From: Ophryocystis elektroscirrha
Taxonomy: Eukaryota; Apicomplexa; Conoidasida; Neogregarinorida; Ophryocystidae
Length of the DNA: 64,000 nt
Assembly (NCBI GenBank): GCA_030141585.1
Contig: JAQIFP010000007.1
Coordinates: 143,369 to 207,368, forward strand
Direction: 5' to 3'
Positions 23,452 to 33,079 of this stretch are shown here, one piece after another. The notes under the pieces were generated by a model, which was not told the origin of the DNA, made no database searches, and was given only the letters and a program-made list of their open reading frames with translations. Position numbers and translations under genes: made by a program. Position 1 is the first letter of the stretch, and the number at the start of each line of letters is the position of its first letter.

Positions 23452-24078
23452 TTAATCATAATACAACTCTCCATATAAATATCTAAGAACAGCTTTAGAC
23501 TCAATTGCCTCATTGGGAACCAAACATTCGTACGAACACTGACATTCCTGACAGATGTTAACCTCATGTGAACGTGGTTTCAAACACTGTATGCATATTG
23601 CTCGAGAAACAATCTGATCAAAATCGCCATCTTCTTCTAAATCTTGTAGAGCAACTTCAGAATCAAGTATGTTTCCATCAATGATAATTTGGGGTACGAC
23701 TACTGTGTACAATAAATTTAACGATATTCTCGAATCAATAATCAAAATTTATTTTATGACAAAAAACCATTTACAATTACTTACATTCTGAATTATCGTT
23801 ATACAAAATATTTCCTGACTCAGTCCATTTTTGAATTAAAGAATGATCTTCAAGACCTGAAACCATAAAATTTAACCTTAAAATTACCAGCTCCTTTTGA
23901 CACATCTTGATTGGCATCGATTGCTATATATGGTACTCCTTTACAATCTAAAAAATTTCGCGCTCTGACTGATTTAAAAAATTTATGGCGTAAAGATCCA
24001 ATGGATGTTTCAATTAAGATAACCTAAGTATATTTTTTTTAGAGATTTATCTACTTCAGCTGTATTTTCATATGACAT
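23452..24078 (-). CDS. thioredoxin-fold (glutaredoxin/SH3BGR-like) protein with C-terminal zinc finger
   Basis: ATG 24078 gives MSYENTAE, and a 29-nt intron leads to VILIETSIGSLRHKFFKS and RARNFLDCKGVPYIAIDAN. This is the first beta-alpha-beta of a glutaredoxin/SH3BGR fold in which the CxxC site is replaced by SIGS. A middle exon (GLEDHSLIQKWTESGN) and VPQIIIDGNILDSEVALQDLEEDGDF match the P-Q-[IVL]-F-x-G...LxxLEExG second half of glutaredoxins. The tail holds CIQC...CQEC...C, as in plant glutaredoxin-like proteins with a zinc-finger tail, and ends KAVLRYLYGELYYD. A redox role is unlikely without the CxxC; a binding or adaptor role is inferred. Confidence 0.7.
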
Positions 24079-24524
24079 AAGTTTTTTATAAATTTTAGAT
24101 TATACCGGCTCAGAAAATTTAAAAGTGATTATATATAAATTATATATGCATATAAAGTTTAAAACTCTATTTACAATTTAGCAATAAATAATTTTACGGT
24201 ATGTGTGTTATTCTCAAGAATTTTACTTTTATATATAATAGTTTATTAAATAATTTTGAAAACCCATTAATATTCACTAACTCAATTGATGAAAATCTTT
24301 TTTTTATAAACCTTCAATTCTAAAGATATTTATTGATTAAAAAGTAATTAAGTGTCATTTTAGGAATTCGAGACTGGCACAATAACTTTTTCCTATTGCC
24401 ATTAACCACGAACAGGGCTTTTAAAGTTTTTGATGGTTATTGTTCTAATAAATCGTTGAATTTAAGGATTTTTGCAATCTTTCATATTAATTTCTACAAT
24501 TGTTAAGCACCTGAAATAGTAAAA
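24079..24524. other. intergenic between divergent genes
   Basis: This 446-bp AT-rich spacer should hold the promoters of the thioredoxin-fold gene (minus) and the elongase gene (plus). No other feature is seen. Confidence 0.45.
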
Positions 24525-25597
24525 ATGTTAAATTTAAGCATTTTAAGTTCAATGTCTACTTATAATGGCTTTTTACCTCGAAGTCCTGTAAACTCAGCAT
24601 CGTTTCTTCCTTTAAAAAAAACATTACGCTTTACCCCATTCCCATTTCCTTTTGAAGAACAATTTGACGCTACAAAATTATTAGCTTTCTCTAGAAGGAA
24701 TTATTGGATATGCCCTGTGACTATAGTAATTTACTTCTTATTTGTATATTACGGACCCAAAATAATGTCATCAAAAGCTGCTTTTGATTTAAGGAGACCT
24801 TTAAAATATTGGAATCTTTTTTTGTCAGTTTTTTCTTTTTTAGGAATGTTAAGAATTGTGTCTCATTTGTTACTACTTATAGCTTGGAGTAGTATTGCGG
24901 AAACAATATGTACCCCTCCATTGTGGAATTTTGGATCTGGTCCCTCAGCATTATGGGCAGTACTATTTGTTTATTCAAAAGTTAGTTACAATTGATATTA
25001 TCAAAATTTTAGTACTTTGAATTGTTTGACACTGTATTTATTGTCCTTCGAAAACGAAAGTTGACATTTCTTCATTGGTATCATCATGCAACAGTTTTAA
25101 TTTTCACGTGGGATGCATTTATTGTAGAGCAGCCTCCTGGAGTTTATTTCGCAGCTATGAATTATACAGGTAATTTATCAATATATATCAAGAGATTAGT
25201 GCACTCCATAATGTATTTTTACTATTATCTGGCGGCTTCTAGAAAAGTTTCACCGTCATGGGGAGTTTTAGTAACAATTTTACAGATTCTTCAAATGATA
25301 GCAGGTGAGAGATAAGTTTAATTCAAATAATAATCATTTATTACATGTAAAAATACGCATCTACTTATTTCAGGAGTTATTTTGACAATTTATGGAATTA
25401 TTCTTGGAACTAGATATCCTTATATGCCAAACTTCACTCATCCCTCTAAAAAAAATCAAATTCTTACTAGCTGTTACGTTGACAAGAGGAATTTGTGGGG
25501 CTGTATGGGAATGTATTCAACTTATTTTTACCTTTTTGCTGTCTTTTTCTATGAAAGATATGTCGTTAAAAAGCCAGATATTAAGAAAGCTGTGTGA
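24525..25597 (+). CDS. ELO-family very-long-chain fatty acid elongase (3-ketoacyl-CoA synthase)
   Basis: ELO proteins are ER membrane enzymes that condense malonyl-CoA with acyl-CoA. The sequence has hydrophobic spans (for example YWICPVTIVIYFLFVYYG and LLLLIAWSSIAE). Conserved boxes are K-YFELFDTVFIVLRK (the ELO KxxExxDT box), the histidine box HWYHHATV, MNYTVHSIMYFYYYLAA (family NxxxHxxMYxYY) and TILQILQMIAG (family TxxQxxQ). It ends in a basic tail, VVKKPDIKKAV, resembling a dilysine ER-retrieval signal. Introns of 33, 30 and about 68 nt rejoin in phase. The start ATG 24525 has a second in-frame ATG nine codons later. Confidence 0.93.
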
Positions 25598-25892
25598 TTT
25601 AGTTTTAGTTCTCCATAAACGCTTTGTCGTTAAACTTATTTTAAATCAAAAATTGATCAGACTTTTAGTTAATAACTATATTTAATAAGTGAATATTCTT
25701 TACAAATAAATATATGAAATTAGTGGCAGTGCTTTTTAGATGTAACGACTACAAATATGATCACATAAACTTCGTCAGTAAAACAGTCTATGTTAGATTA
25801 ATTTCTTTGATTTATTACTAATTTGTCCTTTTAAAATAATTTTAAAGGTATGATGGGACTAGTCCGCTATTTAAATTTGCATTATTTTTACA

Positions 25893-26558
25893 ATGAATAA
25901 CAATGAAACTCTTATAAACCAATCTATTAAACGTAGAAATAACTTGCTTGCAAATTCATCAGAAAGAATGAAAAATTTGTTTAGCACGGATGCAAATATG
26001 CAATCAAATCTGATATTTGAAACAAGTAATCAAAAAAAGCCAAAAACCCAAGACAACTCAAAAGTTTGTTTAGATGACTTAAATATTTTAAGTGTCAAGC
26101 AGAAGTTGCTATTAATTGTTTTTTCAATTCTTATATGTAAGCTAAATTTGCCAAATTACTTTACAACAAAAATCAAGTATTCCGCTTTTGTTCAACTTTC
26201 TTTTTCCTCAACCCACCTAGCGCTGCAGCTCACAAATTATATAATTTACGGCAAGTATGATCCATTTTATATATTAATACCTACATTACAACTTCTCTTT
26301 GTACATTTGTTCTCTAAAAAAATAATAGTTTCACTTATCCTGGTTATTTTAGCTTACGCCATAATCAAATTTAAGTTTTATTCCAAACAACAGCTAAATT
26401 TCGGTACATATTTTTTAAATAAAATTTCTCAACTTCAAGCCAACCTTAATTTTTTTATCAACTCTTGGAATATCTTTAAACAATTTATGAGCGAATTCGC
26501 TACGTTTCATTTTATTCTTGCTTTAATTTATGTTACAGAAATAATTTTTCTAAGTTAA
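25893..26558 (+). CDS. GET2/CAML-like membrane protein (putative tail-anchored protein insertion receptor)
   Basis: This is an intronless frame of 221 residues. Near the N terminus residues 11-29 read SIKRRNNLLANSSERMKNL, the Arg-rich helix pattern (RRxxLLxNSxxRxxxI/L) by which yeast Get2, mammalian CAML and plant GET2-like proteins bind the GET3/TRC40 ATPase. A cytosolic Asn/Lys-rich linker follows, then about three hydrophobic spans in the second half (residues roughly 75-90, 125-160, 205-221), the last reaching the C terminus. Length and topology fit GET2-type receptors, which are hard to find by sequence. The call rests on the short motif plus topology and is an inference. Confidence 0.55.
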   Translation: MNNNETLINQSIKRRNNLLANSSERMKNLFSTDANMQSNLIFETSNQKKPKTQDNSKVCLDDLNILSVKQKLLLIVFSILICKLNLPNYFTTKIKYSAFVQLSFSSTHLALQLTNYIIYGKYDPFYILIPTLQLLFVHLFSKKIIVSLILVILAYAIIKFKFYSKQQLNFGTYFLNKISQLQANLNFFINSWNIFKQFMSEFATFHFILALIYVTEIIFLS

Positions 26559-26589
26559 CTTCTAAAAATGATATAATCGTTTCCTTAAA

Positions 26590-27396
26590 TTATAAGTTTA
26601 ATGATGTCAAAAAGTCGGGTAACTCTGAAGATAAACCAGAAAATTTATTTAGTAACCACGATTTAATAGTGCAGATATACTCATCAAATCTAAACGTTTA
26701 TTTCACAGATTATAAATACTTATAAATTAGTGAATCGATTCGGGTTTTTTTGCTGAGAATGGAATTTATTTTATCCGAATCCAAATCTTCATACATTATT
26801 ATCATATTAAATAGATCCTTAACTATATTGAAATCATAAAAACTACCATTTTTAACATTTTCATTTTTTGTATGTCCGTTAATATAGACAACCTTTTTTC
26901 CTAGCACATTAAATTGCTTAGTTTTTCTAAATAACCGAATTCCAAATGACAAAAGTTTCTTTCAACTTCACCAGTTTTTGAATTTTGGAACGACTATTTT
27001 TTATTTTATCACTAAGCAATTGTAATCATTCATGAAAATAACTTGATGGCGTTATGTTTTCGTACACTGTTCTCGTGTTTAGTTAAAGGGAAACTCCAAT
27101 AACTTCAAATTAAATTATCAAACTGATCACTTACATATTTTGAGATCCCACTCTGTCGTGTTCATTATTATCAATAAATTTACTTTTCAATTGAAATCAA
27201 ATCCTCATCTTGAAGCTTTTTCAACAGATCTTTGAGAATATAAATAACAATTCCTGATTTTAAACTTAATTTTTCAAGTTCTTTGAAATTAAAAAATGTT
27301 TTCTGATATGAATAAAACTAAACTTGAAAATACTTTAAGATGAAAAATTTCTAGTAACTTTATTTCGGAATTATTTGTTAATTGTTTTTTACTCAT
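26590..27396 (-). CDS. MND1: meiotic nuclear division protein 1 (MND1)
   Basis: MND1 with HOP2 stimulates DMC1/RAD51 strand exchange in meiosis. ATG 27396 gives MSKKQLTNNSEIKLLEIFHL, and a 31-nt intron leads to FNFKELEKLSLKSG and LKDLLKKLQDEDLISIEK, a winged helix. Next comes VGSQNIYWSFP (family IGxxNYYWxFP) with KHNAIK, then a coiled coil (SRSKIQKLVKLKE, EKRLSILTDIQKMK). A final exon, KFDEYICTIKSWLLNKF, matches the MND1 WTDNIxxIKSWxxxKF end. Seven exons join through introns of 29-35 nt; stop TAA 26590-26592. The convergent GET2-like stop is 31 bp away. Confidence 0.88.
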
Positions 27397-27562
27397 CAAA
27401 GAGTTTAAATTTGTTATGAAAATCAGTTATTTGGACTATTTATGCATTCTAAACAATATAATAATTTGTTAAATTGTTGAATTTAAATCAATTCACAAAA
27501 ATACTTTTGAAATGCATAGAATATATTTTTCTAAAAATTTTCAAGCGCTTTTGAACATACTG

Positions 27563-27815
27563 TCACAAGGTATATATACAACTAGGATCTGTAATTGCGT
27601 TAATTAGTTGAACTGTTAAATTTTCTATCTTTGAACTGTCATTTTTAAGTTCTAAATAATAATTTGAGAATACAAAGCCAACCTGACAATTTCATATTAA
27701 TTAGTTTATTGATATCAGGCGGAACATTGTTTTTATTCATAACTACTTTTGAGTCTGTGGCAATAAATTTTTTTGCTTCAATATAAATTTGTTGTTGTAG
27801 TGTATTTTCTACCAT
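27563..27815 (-). CDS. small unassigned protein (about 70 residues)
   Basis: Two exons joined by a 31-nt GT...TAG intron give MVENTLQQQIYIEAKKFIA, then VVMNKNNVPPDINKLINMKL and SELKNDSSKIENLTVQLI, ending at TGA 27563-27565. It is helical and acidic/lysine-rich without a signal peptide. An alternative last join through a 20-nt intron would end in SLCSKALENF. The size recalls small complex subunits, but no family is recognised. It is divergent to the ubiquitin-like-domain gene (155 bp apart). Confidence 0.45.
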
Positions 27816-27970
27816 GCCGCCTACAATAGTAAGTTATATCTTAGTTTAAATACTTGTCAAACCACTTTAATCTATTATCTATGAACTTAGAAAATATACA
27901 ATGTTTGAGCCTACAACAAACAGTTCACAGTCTATAAATTGAAATTTCGACTACTCTGAATATTAACGCA

Positions 27971-30238
27971 ATGATTCCTGTTGAATTTCGTTTAATTAAT
28001 GGTTCAAAAGTTTTTGAATCATTCTCCCATTCAACCACAATTCAAGAAGTTTTATCAAAAATGGCTCAAGTTTTTGACGTGGATGTTACTATTGTAAATT
28101 TCATACATAAAGGGCAACTGCTTCACTTAGCAACAACTCTATCGCAACTTATTGTTAATACTGAAGAGAAAGTTGTACTCTACGTTATTTACTCTAAAAT
28201 CAATAAAAATGATATATTACCTCAAACTGAAAGAAATGTAAAAACTGACTTAATACGCAAACGGGATCCCTCATCTATTTTAGATTTTATTTGGACACAA
28301 GAACGTATAATTGAAGGATTGGTTGATTTATTCTGGAAAGTGAAACTCCAGGATCTAAAACACGTTTTGGAAGAACCAAAATCAGAAGGTGCAACTAAAA
28401 CAAATTCAAATTCTTATAACTGTTTTACTGAAATACCCATAAATAATTTTTCTTTCCCTTTTTTAAACAATTCCGCAAGATTTGAGTGTGACAAAGTACA
28501 AGAAAATTTAAATCAAACATTTTCGAAACAAAGTAAGTCAGTATTGATTAACTTTGAGTAGGTGAAGCCAGCGTTTTATCAGTTAATACAAGTGAGCTAA
28601 GTTTCAGTGATCAAATTTATAGCTGAAGTAAACGAAAAAGGATACAATAATGTTAATTCAACAAATCAGAATAATCCACTAACTAACTGTAGGATTGTAA
28701 TTTGCTAATCAACTAATTTAGCACAGATATTTAAAAAATCAATTGAAGATTTTGAAAATATTATTGCAGTCATAAAAAACATTCTAAAAACCACTAAAAC
28801 CTGTAGTAATGTTCGCTTAAAAAAAAAAACTTTTTCAAGCTCTGAAATATGATGAAAAAATATCTGACTCCAAAATACGTGCATTATTGCCGTGGACTAG
28901 AATCAGTCAAATGAATACAGTAAGTTGTGAAGAACTTTTAAAATTTATAGTTAATTGAAGAAATAACTGGCTGGAAAATGGAAATGTATTCTATCGATGA
29001 TGAAGCATCTTATATTTACAACTTTTTACACAGTTTTCATCAATGCGTTCAACAGACGCTATTTATTTCTTATAAATTAGTACCGCTAAGTCTGAAAATA
29101 ATCGACCATGTAATTTTGATTGAATTAAATTGGTTTTAATATTATGAAGAAAGAAATTTTGTTGCAGAAACTTAATTTGATTGATTTCCAAAAAGCTATG
29201 CAACTGTTTCTATTAAACTCTCTGACATTTGGCTCTCTAGCCACAATACTTTCTATGAAAAGCGCGCACACATGTGATGAACAAACTCTGAAAGTGGAAT
29301 CAACTATAGAAAAACATTCTGATGTATATTGTATTAATAAATCTAAACAATTTCAGACAAAAAGTAAACTCACTAATAATATTATTGCCCAATCTCAAGA
29401 AAAATCATTCAATGAGCCAGAAATTGTTCCAAAAAAACCAGCATTCACAAGTAAATTATATATGGCACAAAATTCTTAACTTTAGCCGATGTAAATAAAC
29501 ATAACATTACAGGCAAAAATAGTAAGCGTTCATTATACGAATATTGACACATAGGTAAAAATATCTTGGATTTTCGCAAATCTACACGTGCAACGACAAC
29601 CACGTCAAAGTAATAAAATTTGTTATGTCATTTTTTCTAGAAGTGTTCCTAAATTTGTTGAAACAAGATTTTCAAATTGGATTTCTGATGTTAAATCGTT
29701 CTCAAAAAAAGCAATAGCTCAAGCTCGTCAAAAACCGTTTTCAACCTCTTACCTGTTGGGTAAAATTATAAAATTCAAAAAAAGCATGTGCTTTTGATAG
29801 ATCTATCTATGCATATATTGTGTTTTCTATTAATATATAAGCATCAACAATTATTATTATATTATATGATATAATATATATATATATATATATATATTTC
29901 AACTTTCAAGGTAATCCATTCACAAAAACAATACCCCAATTGCCTTCTATATCTTCAGCATTTAACCTAAGGTAAGAAATATTCCCATGTAAAACTTTTT
30001 TAGATGGAGGCAAACGAGCAGCCGTCTAAACTTAAAATTAGATGACATTAACGTTTTAACAGAAAACATTCGTTTAAGTTACGTCGCTAAAATATTGAAA
30101 ATAATTTATTTTAACATTTCTGGCTCAGAAGAATATCTCCAAGAGTTGCCTAAATATTCAAGTGCGCTTTCAAAAAAAAGTTATGACACTTTAGGTCTAA
30201 GTTTCTTAAGATCTTTGGATGTCGATAAAAAGGCATAA
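27971..30238 (+). CDS. ubiquitin-like-domain protein of unknown function
   Basis: The N terminus, MIPVEFRLINGSKVFES, then HSTTIQEVLSKMAQVFDV and FIHKGQLLHLATTLSQL, follows the beta-beta-alpha-beta-beta pattern of a ubiquitin-like fold, including the F/I-x-x-G-x-x-L segment. A long poorly conserved region follows. Exons include SEASVLSVNTSELSF (after a 29-nt intron), KIRALLPWTRISQMN, QKLNLIDFQKAMQLFLLN, SVPKFVETRFSNWISDV, NPFTKTIPQLPSI and SEEYLQELPKYSSAL, stop TAA 30236-30238. One intron (29760-29910, 151 nt) is far longer than the rest and contains an AT microsatellite. BAG6/ubiquilin-type chaperone adaptors also start with a UBL, but nothing further downstream proves kinship. Confidence 0.55.
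29874..29897. repeat. (AT)12 microsatellite in an intron
   Basis: Twelve AT dinucleotides lie inside the unusually long 151-nt intron of the ubiquitin-like-domain gene. Confidence 0.9.
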
Positions 30239-30309
30239 AAGTTGCAATATTTTCAGAAAACTGTAAAAAACCTAAATTCCAGATCACAGTTTTTTTTTTA
30301 GTGTAATCT

Positions 30310-32454
30310 ATGCATATAGAAAATTATAATACAAACAGTGATTTTACAAATGAAAAAAAAAATTTAAACTTGTTTGATGTCATAGCGCATTTAGATATGG
30401 TTTATATATTTGTGTATATAAGATTATATAGGATGCATTTTATGCTCAAGTAGAATGTAAAAGGCTGAGTTTACCACCGAGCACTCCTTTAATTGTTGAG
30501 CAGGTCGTTTCCTAAATATTCAATTTTTTATTGCAGTGGGGGTCTGTCATAGCTGTAAATTATCCCGCGAGAACATTTGGAATTAAAAGGGGAATGAAAA
30601 GTTTATTAGCCAAAAAATTATGTCCTGAAATTACAGCTGTTCATGTTCAAGTTATAAGCTCAACCGAAGGTGCCGTAAACATGTTTATGCACGCTTATTA
30701 GAAAGTTTAAATCTAGCTGACCCTAAAAGAAACGAGCACAAAGTTTCATTGATTCGATATCGGCAAGCTTCAGATAATGTAGGACAATAGCTAAAATCAA
30801 TTAAATAATTAAAGGTCTTACAAATATTAACTAGCATCTACGGAGACAACATCGAGAAAGCTTCAATCGACGAGGTGTACATTGATTTGTCTTCTACAGT
30901 TAAAAACATATGGTCTATACTATATAGAGAATTAGTATGCTAATTTATTTTTTAGTAAAATAATTACATTAACAGAATCAAGAAAACATATACAACGAGC
31001 CCTTCAGCGTTTCAGCGTTACAAACTGGACTTGAACTTATTCAAAAATTTAGTTGTAACTCATTTGATAAATCGTTCAGAGAATTTCAACCTTCAAATGG
31101 AAAATTAGCACCTGTAATTAATTTATGTTATGAAACCGTAAAACTGTCTGATCTGAATTGTAAAATATTTAATAAAACAAATGGCAAGCCAATAGATTTT
31201 CAAAGCATGGATTGGAATGGTAGTTTTGTTTATATTTAATCACTTCGATCAGATTTGCCTCTTTTTATGGGCTGCTTATCAATTTTCGAAACTCGCAAAA
31301 AAATTTTTCAAGATACAGGTTTTACTTGTAGCGCTGGCATAGCTCGAAATAAAGTAAGTTAATATTTTTTGCACAGTGGGTAGTTTTTAGCAAAAGAAAC
31401 TTCCGCAAAATTTAAGCCGGACAAGCAAACAGTACTATTAGATTCTTTTGTGGAAGATACATTAAAAAACACTTTGATAAGTGATGCTCGAGGATTTAGA
31501 GGCAAACTTGGCAATCTGATTAAATCCCAATTACCAAACGTAAAAACGTTGTATGATCTTAAAAGTCTCAAACATCATGAAATTAATAAAGCTCTGGAAG
31601 AATTGAGTCCAAGTGTATCCGACTGGGTATATCGAACACTAAAGTATTTTTTTCAATTATAATCCTATAAATTTAGAAATTTGGATCAAAGTAAGTTAAA
31701 ACAAAACGTCTTAGTGAGCTCTATGCTTTCTTGTAAAACATTTCCCTCGGTATACACATATGAAGAGCTTGATGTAATTACTTTATTAGTATAAATTTTT
31801 TTTTGTAGTTTTGGATACCCATTTTATGTCGGGACTTACAGACAAGACTTGAGAAGGATTACTTTGAAAACAGAAGGTTTCCAAAGCTTTTCGGTAAAAG
31901 CATATAAATCAGCAGTTTTTGCAATAAACTGAGCTCAAAATATTGTAACAATTAGCGGTACATGTGACTGGAGGACAGCCCACTCAAAAATCAGTGTCGA
32001 GATCAGCACCTATAACATTTCAAAGTATAAAATCTTCAAGTTATTTTTTACTCAAACAGACACAACACCAATTACACATGCAAAACTGTGCGAATTAGCC
32101 AAATCAATTTTACAAGAGCGTCTTAGCCGTGATGATCTCTTTCCTTGTTCAAGATTAGGTTTCGGAGCTTCTAACTTTCAAGATTTAAATCAAAAATCTA
32201 TATTGAATTATGTCTCGAAAGGTATCTGAAAAAAATTTTTGTTATATCTAATAGAGAAATTTGAAAAACAACCATTCTCTGAACAGTCTAATGTTGTCAA
32301 AACATCAACTTGTCCACCGAATAAATTGTTAAGTAAAAGTAATACAAAAAGAAAAACAAAAATTTTCAATGTAAAATCTAAAAGAAGAAAACGCGCAGAT
32401 TCAAAAAGTAGTGAAAATATTCAATTAACTTTAGAAACTTCACTAAAACCTTGA
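30310..32454 (+). CDS. POLH: DNA polymerase eta (Y-family translesion polymerase)
   Basis: ATG 30310 leads to NLNLFDVIAHLDM, and a 32-nt intron joins to DAFYAQVECKRL, recreating the catalytic HLDMDAFYAQVE motif of Pol eta. The frame continues PLIVEQWGSVIAVNYPAR, TFGIKRGM and, after an intron, ASIDEVYIDLS, which supplies the second metal-binding acidic pair (SIDE). Later exons give GCLSIFETRKKIFQDTGF, TCSAGIARNKFLAKETSAKF, GFRGKLGNLIK and SRLGFGASNFQ from the thumb and little-finger domains. The tail is basic (KSKRRKRADSK). No UBZ zinc finger is apparent. Introns are mostly near 30 nt. The frame after the stop (32459-32538) still looks coding-like, so the true C terminus may be slightly longer. 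Confidence 0.88.
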
Positions 32455-32538
32455 CAAATCTGAAGAAGATTCCAATGCATTATGGTTCAATAATGCTAAA
32501 ATTTTACAACAATTTAAAGAGTTGTTGACTCATTCAAT

Positions 32539-32823
32539 TTATTTTCCATATTTTTGAAATTTCCATTCTGTATTGTCAAGTGGGCAAACTTGCCTTGTAG
32601 CTAACCATCTTGATATGCAGTGGAGATGAAAAGCATGATTACACGTACCCCAAGCGACGGTGCAATCTTCTTGCTGATTTTTTGGACCTTGTGCCTGGCA
32701 CTCAATACATAACTCCATTACATGATTTCTGCATATTGCACAGTTGTCTACAAACAAATCCCAAGACCATAAAGATATTGCATTCCAATACAGAATTTTG
32801 AATTTTGGTTCTTCGTTTGTCAT
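32539..32823 (-). CDS. RBX1: RING-box protein 1 (RBX1/ROC1), cullin-RING ligase subunit
   Basis: RBX1 recruits E2 enzymes to cullin-RING ubiquitin ligases. The 94-residue intronless protein keeps the N-terminal cullin-binding strand ([16 protein letters not shown]) and the RING-H2 with its extra zinc site: Cys28/31, Cys39/42, Cys54, the [13 protein letters not shown] core around Cys61-Cys69, and CPLDNTEW at the end. It is about 14 residues shorter at the N terminus than human RBX1. It converges with POLH and is followed upstream by METTL13-like on the same strand. Confidence 0.97.
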   Translation of the reverse strand: MTNEEPKFKILYWNAISLWSWDLFVDNCAICRNHVMELCIECQAQGPKNQQEDCTVAWGTCNHAFHLHCISRWLATRQVCPLDNTEWKFQKYGK

Positions 32824-33079
32824 TGTCGCAAAATTTTAGTGCACATGGACAATTAAGGTACAGCTGTTATCTGTTTCTTTATACTTAAATTTACACTTTT
32901 AGCAATTATACATAAATAAGCGTGTAAAGCTTCAACTAATTTTTTAAACGGTTTTACCCTAGAAAAAAATTCTATGAATAAAAAATATCAAAAATATGTA
33001 AAGTCATTTATGTTTTGATTTAATAGAATATTTTGCAGAAATGAGTTCTTGGTTTCCTAAATGTCGTTAGATTTTGAAA

